Assembly (NCBI GenBank): GCA_025965735.1
Contig: JAOPWK010000031.1
Coordinates: 1-19,907, forward strand
DNA: 19,907 bases
DNA from: Frankiales bacterium
GTDB taxonomy: Bacteria > Actinomycetota > Actinomycetes > Mycobacteriales > SCTD01
Reading direction: 5' to 3'
Within the stretch, counting starts at the first letter, position 1, and every line of letters begins with the position of its first letter. Of this stretch, positions 6,893 through 13,128 are shown one piece after another. The notes under the pieces are model-generated. The model was not told the DNA's origin. It was given only the letters and a program-made list of their open reading frames with translations, and did no database searches. Made by a program: the position numbers and the translations under genes.

Positions 6893-7939
6893 ATGCCCGA
6901 CACCACCCCCACGACGCCCAAGGTCGAGCGCGTCGTCAGCAAGATCGTCGTCCCCGCCGAGCAGTCCATGGTCGCCCTGCTGGGCAGCCGCGACGAGGTG
7001 CTCCGCACCGTCGAGCGCGTGCTCACCAGCGACGTGCACGTGCGCGGCAACGAGATCACCCTGACCGGCTCCGCCAAGGACAACGCCCTGGGCGTCCTGC
7101 TCTTCGAGCAGCTCATCGCGCTGCTGGGCAAGGGCGAGGCGCTCACGCCGGACGCGGTCGAGCGGAGCGCCTCGATGCTGCAGCAGTCCGAGGGCAAGCC
7201 GGCCGACGTCCTGACCCTCAACATCCTGAGCAACCGCGGCCGCACGATCCGCCCGAAGACGGTGAACCAGAAGCGCTACGTCGAGGCGATCGACAAGCAC
7301 ACGATCGTGTTCGGCGTCGGCCCCGCCGGCACCGGCAAGACCTACCTCGCGATGGCCAAGGCCGTGCAGGCGCTGCAGGCCAAGCAGGTCAACCGCATCA
7401 TCCTGACCCGCCCCGCCGTCGAGGCCGGCGAGCGGCTCGGCTTCCTGCCCGGCACGCTGTTCGAGAAGATCGACCCGTACCTGCGCCCGCTGTACGACGC
7501 GCTGCACGACATGCTCGACCCCGAGTCGATCCCGAAGCTCATGGCGGCGGGGACGATCGAGGTCGCGCCGCTGGCCTATATGAGGGGCAGGACGCTCAAC
7601 GACGCGTTCATCATCCTGGACGAGGCGCAGAACACGACCGCCGAGCAGATGAAGATGTTCCTCACCCGCCTGGGCTTCGGCAGCAAGATCGTGGTCACCG
7701 GTGACGTCACCCAGGTCGACCTGCCGGGCGGCGCGACCAGCGGGCTGCGGGTCGTGCGCGACATCCTCGAGGGTGTCGAGGACGTGCACTTCGCGACGCT
7801 GTCGAGCCAGGACGTCGTGCGACACAAGCTCGTCGGGCGGATCGTCGACGCCTACGCGCAGTACGACGCGGAGATGGAGAGCGCGCGCGGTCCGCAGCGC
7901 ACGCCGGGCCGTCGCGACGACGCCCGGCGCACCCGATGA
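6893..7939 (+). CDS. phoH: PhoH family P-loop ATPase
   Basis: The 348-aa PhoH-like ATPase has an N-terminal RNA-binding-like domain (VPAEQSMVALLGSRDEVLRTVERVL.., about 15-100), Walker A GPAGTGKT at about 143-150, and Walker B FIILDEAQN at about 238-246. TRPAVEAGERLGFLPG and VVTGDVTQVDLP are further family signatures. ATG 6893 is the first sensible start after the HIT stop. PhoH and YbeY are thought to act together in ribosome/RNA quality control. The C-terminus ends in an Arg-rich tail (GRRDDARRTR). Its TGA overlaps the ATG of the linker micro-ORF at 7936. Confidence 0.95.
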   Translation: MPDTTPTTPKVERVVSKIVVPAEQSMVALLGSRDEVLRTVERVLTSDVHVRGNEITLTGSAKDNALGVLLFEQLIALLGKGEALTPDAVERSASMLQQSEGKPADVLTLNILSNRGRTIRPKTVNQKRYVEAIDKHTIVFGVGPAGTGKTYLAMAKAVQALQAKQVNRIILTRPAVEAGERLGFLPGTLFEKIDPYLRPLYDALHDMLDPESIPKLMAAGTIEVAPLAYMRGRTLNDAFIILDEAQNTTAEQMKMFLTRLGFGSKIVVTGDVTQVDLPGGATSGLRVVRDILEGVEDVHFATLSSQDVVRHKLVGRIVDAYAQYDAEMESARGPQRTPGRRDDARRTR

Positions 7940-7995
7940 ACGCATCCCACCACGTCGCTCGCTGGCGCTCACGACGCGTCGGGGACCCCGCATGA
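7936..7995 (+). repeat. Inter-cistronic linker repeat copy A, encodes a 19-aa micro-ORF (phoH-ybeY)
   Basis: This 60-nt stretch matches copy B (8890-8949, minus) at 52/60 positions without gaps. It fills the entire phoH-ybeY gap. Read as codons it gives MNASHHVARWRSRRVGDPA; its ATG overlaps the phoH TGA (ATGA, 7936-7939) and its TGA overlaps the ybeY ATG (ATGA, 7992-7995). Five codons shared by both copies end in A or T (GCA, GCT, TCA, CGA, GCA), unlike the surrounding GC3-rich genes. It holds short inverted repeats: CGTCG/CGACG arms (7953-7957, 7972-7976) and the palindrome CGACGCGTCG (7972-7981). Whether the peptide is made is unknown. Confidence 0.85.
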
Positions 7996-8492
7996 GCATC
8001 GAGGTCGCGAACGAGAGCGGCGTGGCCGTCGACGAGGAGCAGCTCGTCCGCATCGCCCGGCACGTGCTCGACCGGCTGGGCGTCTCGCCGCTGGCCGAGC
8101 TGTCGCTGCTGCTGGTCGACGTCGAGCAGATGGAGAAGCTGCACGTCCGCTGGATGGGCGAGGACGGGCCGACCGACGTGCTGGCCTTCCCGATGGACGA
8201 GCTGGACCTGCGCGGCTCGCGCGGCGTCGGCCACGGCTCAGGTCACGGCGCTCCCGCCGAGGACGACGAGGACTCGCGGCCGGCGGTGCTGGGTGACGTC
8301 GTGCTCTGCCCCGAGGTGGCCGAGCGGCAGGGGCGCGACGCCGGGCACGGGACCGAGGCCGAGCTGCACCTGCTCTGCACGCACGGCGTGCTGCACCTGC
8401 TCGGCTACGACCACGGCGAGCCCGAGGAGCACGCCGAGATGTTCGGCCTGCAGGCTGAACTGCTCAGCTCCTGGCGGTCGGCTCAGGCCTGA
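7992..8492 (+). CDS. ybeY: Endoribonuclease YbeY (rRNA maturation factor)
   Basis: The 166-aa metalloprotein carries the zinc site HGVLHLLGYDH (H-x3-H-x5-H) and the upstream family segment PTDVLAFPMDE. It acts in 16S rRNA 3'-end maturation and 70S quality control. ATG 7992 is chosen for the family N-terminus (IEVANESG) and because it overlaps the linker micro-ORF stop as ATGA. A GGGGA at 7981-7985 could act as SD. Between PMDE and GDVVLCPEV there is an extended His/Gly/acidic insert (about residues 77-96). The 3' end overlaps the convergent zur gene by 10 nt within a perfect palindrome. Confidence 0.95.
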   Translation: MSIEVANESGVAVDEEQLVRIARHVLDRLGVSPLAELSLLLVDVEQMEKLHVRWMGEDGPTDVLAFPMDELDLRGSRGVGHGSGHGAPAEDDEDSRPAVLGDVVLCPEVAERQGRDAGHGTEAELHLLCTHGVLHLLGYDHGEPEEHAEMFGLQAELLSSWRSAQA

Positions 8493-8494
8493 GC
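8481..8494. repeat. 14-bp perfect palindrome joining the ybeY and zur 3' ends
   Basis: GCTCAGGCCTGAGC contains both stop codons (ybeY TGA 8490-8492 plus, zur TGA 8485-8483 minus). Because of the symmetry both proteins end in the same residues, SAQA. As RNA it forms only a 5-bp stem with a 4-nt loop and lacks a U tract, so it is a weak terminator candidate. Confidence 0.8.
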
Positions 8495-8893
8495 GGACGC
8501 GCAGTCGCTGCACGTCCCGAACACCTCGACGGTGTGGCTGACGTCGCGGAAGCCGTGCGCCACGGCGATGGACGCCGCCCAGGCCTCCACCTCCGGGCCC
8601 TCCACCTCGACGCTGCGGCCGCACGTCCGGCAGACCAGGTGGTGGTGGTGCGCGTCGGTCGGGCAGCGGCGGTAGACGGCCTCGCCGTCGCCGGTGCGCA
8701 GCACGTCGACCTGCCCGGCGTCGGCCAGCGACTGCAGGTGCCGGTAGACCGTGGTCAGGCCGACGGAGGCGCCGTCCGACCGCAGAAGGTCGTGCAGGTC
8801 CTGCGCGCTCTTGAAGCCGTCCACCCGCCCGAGCAGCTCAGCGACAGCGGTGCGCTGACGAGTCGTCCGCACGCCGGGCAGCGGGCGCGTCAT
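8483..8893 (-). CDS. zur: Zinc uptake regulator Zur (Fur family)
   Basis: The 136-aa Fur-family repressor has an N-terminal winged helix (RTTRQRTAVAELLGRVDGFKSAQDLHDLL.. and GLTTVYRHLQSLADAGQVDVLR), then the metal-binding HHHHLVCRTCGRSVEVEGPEVEAW. The C-terminal CSDC, with CRTC, completes the structural Cys4 zinc site. The HHHHLVC-CG-VEVEGP pattern and adjacency to znuABC favour Zur over Fur. ATG 8893 overlaps the stop of the 19-codon linker micro-ORF (ATGA), so its translation may be coupled to znuB. With zinc bound it should repress the znu genes (established family role). Confidence 0.93.
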   Translation of the reverse strand: MTRPLPGVRTTRQRTAVAELLGRVDGFKSAQDLHDLLRSDGASVGLTTVYRHLQSLADAGQVDVLRTGDGEAVYRRCPTDAHHHHLVCRTCGRSVEVEGPEVEAWAASIAVAHGFRDVSHTVEVFGTCSDCASAQA

Positions 8894-8949
8894 GCGGGGT
8901 TTCCGGCGCGTCGTGAGCGCCCGCGAGCGACGTGCTGGGGTGCGGTCAC
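8890..8949 (-). repeat. Inter-cistronic linker repeat copy B, encodes a 19-aa micro-ORF (znuB-zur)
   Basis: This is the reverse-oriented second copy of the 7936-7995 element, with 8 mismatches in 60 and no gaps. It occupies the whole gap between the znuB stop and the zur start. Codons read VTAPQHVARGRSRRAGNPA (GTG start). The GTG overlaps the znuB TGA (GTGA, 8949-8946) and its TGA overlaps the zur ATG (ATGA, 8893-8890). The longest identical runs with copy A are 15, 12 and 11 nt. Outside the 60 nt the flanks do not match, so the match ends at the gene boundaries. Confidence 0.85.
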
Positions 8950-9770
8950 GCCGGCACCGGACGACGCCGGCGTACGACCACGCCTGCGGTGGAGGCCAGC
9001 AGGAAGAAGCCCAGCGCCACCACGACGATCATCGCGCCCGGCGCCGTGTCGGCGTAGTAGCTGCCGATCACCCCGGACAGCGAGGCGAGCACGCCGCTTC
9101 CGAGCGCCACGAGCACGGTGGCCCGGAAGCCGCGCACCAGCTGCTGTGCGGTGGCGACGGGCACGACCATCAGGGCGCTGACGAGCAGCAGGCCGACGAC
9201 CCGCATGGCGACGGTGACGGTGACCGCGGCCATGACGGCCAGCAGGATGTTGAGGGTCCGCACCGGCAGGCCGGCGACGCGGGCGTACTCCTCGTCGTGG
9301 CACACCGCGAAGAGCTCGCGCCCGACGACCGCCACCGTCAGGAGGAGCACGCCGGACAGGGCGCTGATGACGACGACGTCGGTCGGTGAGACCGACGTCA
9401 GTGAGCCGAAGAGGTAGGCCAGCAGGTTGGCGTTCGTGCCGTCGCTGGACAGCCCGATGAGCAGCACTCCGCCGGCGATCCCGCCGTAGAACATCAGCGC
9501 GAGGGCGACGTCGCCGCTGGTGCGGCCCGACTGCCGGACCAGCTCGATGACGACGGCGCCGATCGTCGCCACCACCACCGCGGTCAGCACGGGGGCGGTG
9601 CCCAGCAGGAAGCCCAGCGCGACGCCGGTCAGCGCGATGTGGCCGATGCCGTCGCCCATGAGCGCCATCCGGCGCTGCACGAGGAAGACGCCGACGGCCG
9701 GAGCGGCGAGGCCGACGAGCAGGGCTGCGACGAGCGCGCGCTGCATGAAGTCGAGCGCGAGCGGGTTCAC
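8946..9770 (-). CDS. znuB: Zinc ABC transporter permease ZnuB
   Basis: This 274-aa ABC-3 family permease has about eight hydrophobic helices, from LVAALLVGLAAPAVGVFLVQRR to MIVVVALGFFLLASTAGVVV, and the hallmark MALMGDGIGHIALTGVALG. GTG 9770 is preferred: it overlaps the znuC stop as GTGA and has GGGGA 6 nt upstream, and the resulting MNPLALDFMQRAL matches the family N-terminus. An in-frame ATG at 9782 would add four residues but lacks an SD. It forms the membrane channel with ZnuC and ZnuA. The downstream linker element leads to zur. Confidence 0.95.
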   Translation of the reverse strand: MNPLALDFMQRALVAALLVGLAAPAVGVFLVQRRMALMGDGIGHIALTGVALGFLLGTAPVLTAVVVATIGAVVIELVRQSGRTSGDVALALMFYGGIAGGVLLIGLSSDGTNANLLAYLFGSLTSVSPTDVVVISALSGVLLLTVAVVGRELFAVCHDEEYARVAGLPVRTLNILLAVMAAVTVTVAMRVVGLLLVSALMVVPVATAQQLVRGFRATVLVALGSGVLASLSGVIGSYYADTAPGAMIVVVALGFFLLASTAGVVVRRRRPVPA

Positions 9771-10528
9771 AGCAATCCCCATGCGGACGGTGCGGGAGGT
9801 GCGGCGTGCGGCGGGTGGGCGTGCTCCGGGTCGTGCAGGTGCAGGTGGTCCGGCTCCGGCGGCGGGCCGTCGTGCAGCACCCGGCCGTCCGCGAGCGTGA
9901 TCGCCCGAGTGACCAGCGCATGCATCGGGCCCAGCTCGTGCGCGACGTTGATGACGGTCACGCCGGAGTCGACGAGCAGCCGCAGCGCGTCGGCGAGCGC
10001 CGCCTGGCTGGCCAGGTCCACTCCGGAGGTCGGCTCGTCGAGGACGAGGAGCGCCGGCTCGCAGGTGAGCGCGCGGGCGATGAGCACGCGCTGCTGCTGA
10101 CCGCCGGACAGCGTCCCGACGCTGAGCTCGGCGCGCTCGAGGAGGCCCACGACCTCCAGCGCACGGTCGACTGCGGCCCGGTCCGCGGCCGTCGCTCGGC
10201 GCAGGCGGCTCATGCGGGGCAGCCGGCCGGAGGCCACCACCTCCCGCACAGTGGCGGGCACGCCGGTGGCGGCTCCCACGCGCTGCGGGACGTAGCCGAT
10301 GCGCGGCCAGTCGGAGAAGCGCCCCAGTGGCGTGCCGAACAGCGACACGGACCCGCCGGTGAGCGGCACCAGGCCGAGCAGCATGCGCACCAGCGTGGAC
10401 TTGCCGGAGCCGTTCGCGCCGAGGACCGCGACCACCTCGCCGGTGGTGACGGTCAGGTCGATGTCGGACAGGGCGGGCCGGCGGTCGTAGGCGACAGAGG
10501 CGCCGCGCACCTGGACGACCGCGCTCAT
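9767..10528 (-). CDS. znuC: Zinc ABC transporter ATP-binding protein ZnuC
   Basis: The 253-aa ATPase has Walker A GANGSGKST (37-45), Q-loop YVPQR, signature LSGGQQQR, Walker B LLVLDEPTSG and switch His in NVAHEL. A C-terminal tail is rich in His (HLHLHDPEHAHPPHAAPP), plausibly a cytoplasmic zinc-sensing or buffering tail (inference). ATG 10528 overlaps the znuA stop as ATGA, and its own stop overlaps the znuB GTG, so znuA-C-B is a tightly coupled operon. Confidence 0.95.
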   Translation of the reverse strand: MSAVVQVRGASVAYDRRPALSDIDLTVTTGEVVAVLGANGSGKSTLVRMLLGLVPLTGGSVSLFGTPLGRFSDWPRIGYVPQRVGAATGVPATVREVVASGRLPRMSRLRRATAADRAAVDRALEVVGLLERAELSVGTLSGGQQQRVLIARALTCEPALLVLDEPTSGVDLASQAALADALRLLVDSGVTVINVAHELGPMHALVTRAITLADGRVLHDGPPPEPDHLHLHDPEHAHPPHAAPPAPSAWGLL

Positions 10529-11424
10529 GTGCAGCCCAGCGCGGTGCGCAGCGTCGCGAGGTTGGTGCGCATGGCGCTCAGGTAGTCGCCCGTCTCCGGA
10601 GGGCCCTCGAGCGGGCTCAGCACGACGGCCTTCGCCCCCACCTCGCGCGCCAGCGACTCGGCCGTCCGCGGGCTGACCAGCTCCTCGAAGAAGACGGTGG
10701 TCACGCCGCGCTGCTGCGCCAGCCGCGCCACGTCGGCGAGCCGCCGCGGCGTGGGCTCCTCCTCCGGCGTGATGCCGGTGACCGCGATCTGCTCGAGGTC
10801 GTACCGGTCGGCGAGGTAGCCGAAGGCGTTGTGGCTCGTGACGATCTCGCGGCGCTCGCAGCTGGCGAGGCCTGCCTTCATCTCGGCGTCCAGCGCCTCG
10901 AGCTCGCCGGTCAGCGCAGCCGCCCGCTCCTCGAAGGCCGCAGCGCTGTCCGGCGACAGCTCCCCGAGCCGCTCGGCCAGCGCCGTGGCCACCTGCGCGT
11001 ACCGGTTCGGGTCGAGCCAGACGTGCGGGTCGCTGCCCTCCTCCTCGGGCTCGAGCTCCCCGTCCTCCAGCGGGACGTAGCCCTGGACCAGCTCGGTGGC
11101 CTCGTGCACGTCGAACGCCTGGTCGGCGGCCTGCTGCTCGACCGCCTCGTCCACGGCCGGCTGGAAGCCGGCGGCGTAGACGACCAGGTCGCTCTCACCG
11201 AGGGCACCCACCTGCTGCGGCGTGAGCTCCAGGTCGTGCGGCTCCGCGCCCGCCCGGGTCAGCGTCGTCAGCTCCACGTCCGGCCCGCCGATCCGCTCCA
11301 CGAGGAACGCGTACGGGTAGAAGGCGGCCGTGACCTGTACCGCGTCCTCGTCGGCGGCACCGCCGGCGCTGGCGGAGCAGGCGGTCAGCGCGAGGGGCAG
11401 GAGCAGAGCGAGGAGCCGGCGCAT
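10525..11424 (-). CDS. znuA: Zinc ABC transporter substrate-binding lipoprotein ZnuA
   Basis: The 299-aa cluster A-I (TroA/ZnuA) binding protein starts with a lipoprotein signal MRRLLALLLPLALTAC (lipobox LTAC, Cys 16). Metal-ligand candidates are the His residues in AEPHDLEL, DPHVWLDP and TSHNAFGYL, with an acidic ligand near the C-terminus. The flexible loop before the second His is acidic (LEDGELEPEEEGSDPH) where enterobacterial ZnuA is His-rich. It captures extracellular zinc for ZnuBC. TACCGT lies 6 nt before ATG 11424 on the minus strand, so the mRNA may be leaderless; a candidate Zur operator lies just upstream. Manganese specificity cannot be wholly excluded, but linked zur supports zinc. 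Confidence 0.93.
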   Translation of the reverse strand: MRRLLALLLPLALTACSASAGGAADEDAVQVTAAFYPYAFLVERIGGPDVELTTLTRAGAEPHDLELTPQQVGALGESDLVVYAAGFQPAVDEAVEQQAADQAFDVHEATELVQGYVPLEDGELEPEEEGSDPHVWLDPNRYAQVATALAERLGELSPDSAAAFEERAAALTGELEALDAEMKAGLASCERREIVTSHNAFGYLADRYDLEQIAVTGITPEEEPTPRRLADVARLAQQRGVTTVFFEELVSPRTAESLAREVGAKAVVLSPLEGPPETGDYLSAMRTNLATLRTALGCT

Positions 11425-11430
11425 GCCTCG

Positions 11431-11461
11431 ACGGTAGCACCTTGTTGGGAACGGTTGTCAG
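11431..11461 (-). promoter_or_regulatory. Predicted znuA promoter (CTGACA - 19 nt - TACCGT)
   Basis: On the minus strand CTGACA (11461-11456) is followed after 19 nt by TACCGT (11436-11431), then 6 nt to the znuA ATG. This predicts a leaderless mRNA. The spacer contains the 7-1-7 palindrome. Confidence 0.5.
11446..11460. promoter_or_regulatory. Candidate Zur operator (7-1-7 palindrome)
   Basis: TGGGAAC-G-GTTGTCA pairs at 5 of 7 arm positions around a central G, the arrangement typical of Fur/Zur boxes. It lies between the -35 and -10 of znuA and overlaps the -35 (TTGTCA) of the divergent gene. A second overlapping palindrome, GTTGTC-N6-GACAAC (11454-11471), is also perfect in its arms; either could be the operator. 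Confidence 0.4.
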
Positions 11462-11485
11462 TACCGACAACGGGCTCGGTAGGAT
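11455..11485 (+). promoter_or_regulatory. Predicted promoter of the CNNM/CorC gene (TTGTCA - 19 nt - TAGGAT)
   Basis: TTGTCA (11455-11460) and TAGGAT (11480-11485) are 19 nt apart; GTG 11493 follows 7 nt after the -10, predicting a leaderless mRNA. This promoter is back-to-back with that of znuA. Confidence 0.55.
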
Positions 11486-11492
11486 CGGGCGA

Positions 11493-12779
11493 GTGACGAG
11501 CACCGAGGTCCTGCCGCTCGTCAGCGCTGTCGGCTTCGTGGTGCTCGCCGGGCTGCTCGCCTGCCTCGAGGCAGCGCTCGCCCGGGTCTCCCGGGTGCGC
11601 GTCGACGAGCTGGTGCGCGAGGAGCGCGGCGGCGCGAAGCGGCTGGCCCGCGTGCTGGCCGACCCGCCGCGCAGCCTGAACCTGCTGCTGCTCCTGCGCC
11701 TGCTCTTCGAGCTGGCCGCCGCCGGCGTCGTCGTGTCGTACTGCATCGACCGCATCGAGGGCTCGTTCGCCGTGGTGGTGGCCGTCGCCGTCATGACCGT
11801 CGTCAGCTACGTGTTCATCGGCGTGGCGCCGCGGACCATCGGCCGTCAGCAGGCCGAGCGCGTCGCACTGCTCGGCGCCGGCGTCGCGCTCGCGCTGACC
11901 AAGGTCTTCGGGCCGCTGCCACGGCTGCTGATCCTCGTCGGCAACGCCCTCACCCCCGGCAAGGGCTTCCGCGAGGGGCCGTTCGCCTCCGAGGCCGAGC
12001 TGCGCGACCTCGTCGAGCTGGCGCAGGAGCGCGGCGTCGTCGAGCGCTCCGAGCGCGACATGATCAACTCCGTGTTCGAGCTGGGCGACACGATCGTGCG
12101 CGAGGTCATGGTGCCGCGCACCGACATCGTGACGATCGAGCGCGGCAAGAGCGTCAAGCAGGCGCTGAACCTCCTGCTGCGCAGCGGCTTCAGTCGCATC
12201 CCTGTCGTAGGGGAGAACGCCGATGACGTGCTCGGCGTGGCCTACCTCAAGGACCTCGTCCGCAAGGAGCGCACCGAGGGCGGCGGCTCGGTCAAGGTCG
12301 AGGACGTCATGCGCGAGCCGGTGTTCGTGCCGGAGAGCAAGCCCGTCGACCAGCTGCTGCGCGAGATGCAGGCCGAGCTCGGCCACATCGCCGTCGTCGT
12401 CGACGAGTACGGCGGCACCGCCGGGCTGGTCACCATCGAGGACGTCCTCGAGGAGATCGTCGGCGAGATCACCGACGAGTACGACCGTGAGGCGCCGCCC
12501 GTCGAGGACGTCGACGAGCACACCCGCCGGGTGACCGCTCGCCTGCCGATCGAGGACCTCGAGGAGCTGTACTCGGTGGAGCTGCCGCACGAGGACGTCG
12601 AGACCGTCGGCGGCCTGCTCGCGGTGGCGCTCGGCCGCGTGCCGATCCCCGGCGCGACCGCCGAGGTCGGCGGCCTGGTGCTGGTCGCCGAGAGCGCCAA
12701 GGGGCGCCGCAACCGCATCGGCACGGTGCTCGTGCGCCGTGCTGGAGACGATCACGAGGAGATCCACGACCGTGCCTGA
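11493..12779 (+). CDS. CNNM/CorC-type (hemolysin-like) membrane protein with CBS pair
   Basis: 428 aa. An N-terminal CNNM (DUF21) region has about four hydrophobic helices (VGFVVLAGLLACLEAAL; LLLLRLLFELAAAGVVVSY; FAVVVAVAVMTVVSYVFIG; ALLGAGVALALTKVF). Two CBS domains follow (REVMVPRTDIVTIERGKSVKQALNLLLRSGFSRIPVV and VEDVMREPVFVPESKPVDQLLREM..IAVVVDEYGGTAGLVTIEDVLEEIVGEI). A C-terminal CorC_HlyC domain ends it. GTG 11493 is chosen because a -10 lies 7 nt upstream. The family is linked to Mg2+/Co2+ transport; the old name hemolysin is not functional evidence. Its stop overlaps the next GTG (12772) by 8 nt. Confidence 0.9.
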   Translation: MTSTEVLPLVSAVGFVVLAGLLACLEAALARVSRVRVDELVREERGGAKRLARVLADPPRSLNLLLLLRLLFELAAAGVVVSYCIDRIEGSFAVVVAVAVMTVVSYVFIGVAPRTIGRQQAERVALLGAGVALALTKVFGPLPRLLILVGNALTPGKGFREGPFASEAELRDLVELAQERGVVERSERDMINSVFELGDTIVREVMVPRTDIVTIERGKSVKQALNLLLRSGFSRIPVVGENADDVLGVAYLKDLVRKERTEGGGSVKVEDVMREPVFVPESKPVDQLLREMQAELGHIAVVVDEYGGTAGLVTIEDVLEEIVGEITDEYDREAPPVEDVDEHTRRVTARLPIEDLEELYSVELPHEDVETVGGLLAVALGRVPIPGATAEVGGLVLVAESAKGRRNRIGTVLVRRAGDDHEEIHDRA

Positions 12780-13128
12780 GCTCGACCCCGAGGACGCCAA
12801 GATCGTCACCCTCGCCCGCGGCGCCCGGCTGCGGGCGCACGCGCCGCACACCGGCGTCGCCGAGGGCGCGGCCGTCCGCGACGCCGACGGCCGCACCTAC
12901 GCCGGCGCGACCGTGGAGAACCGCGACCCGGCGCTCACCACCTCCGCGCTGCGGGCCGCCGTGGCCGCAGCGGCCTCCAGCGGCGCCCGCGCCTTCGAGG
13001 CCGCGGCCGTCGTCGGCGGCTCGCTCGTCTCCGAGGCCGACGTGGCGGTGCTGCGCGAGTTCGGCGTCGGCGTCCCGCTGCTGCTCGCCGGGGACGACGG
13101 CGTCGTGCGGCACCAGGTGTCCACATGA
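12772..13128 (+). CDS. Cytidine-deaminase-like protein lacking zinc ligands (118 aa)
   Basis: GTG 12772 overlaps the preceding gene by 8 nt and has GAGGAG about 11 nt upstream. The start PELDPEDAKIVTLARGARLRAHAPHTG and EGAAVRDADGRTYAGATVENRDPALTTSALRAAVAAAAS follow the layout of short deaminases annotated as cytidine deaminase beside era in actinobacteria. However, the catalytic motifs are absent: there is no H/C-A-E box and no PCxxC, and the protein contains no cysteine at all. It is therefore unlikely to deaminate cytidine by the known mechanism. Its ATGA overlap with era (13125-13128) suggests a role in the same coupled unit; function unknown. Confidence 0.8.
   Translation: MPELDPEDAKIVTLARGARLRAHAPHTGVAEGAAVRDADGRTYAGATVENRDPALTTSALRAAVAAAASSGARAFEAAAVVGGSLVSEADVAVLREFGVGVPLLLAGDDGVVRHQVST

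Noticed and set aside
11385..12896. Long minus-strand frame opposite the CNNM/CorC gene
   Set aside because: Antisense of a clear CBS/CorC gene, rich in His/Gln/Asp/Leu runs from GC skew by codon position.
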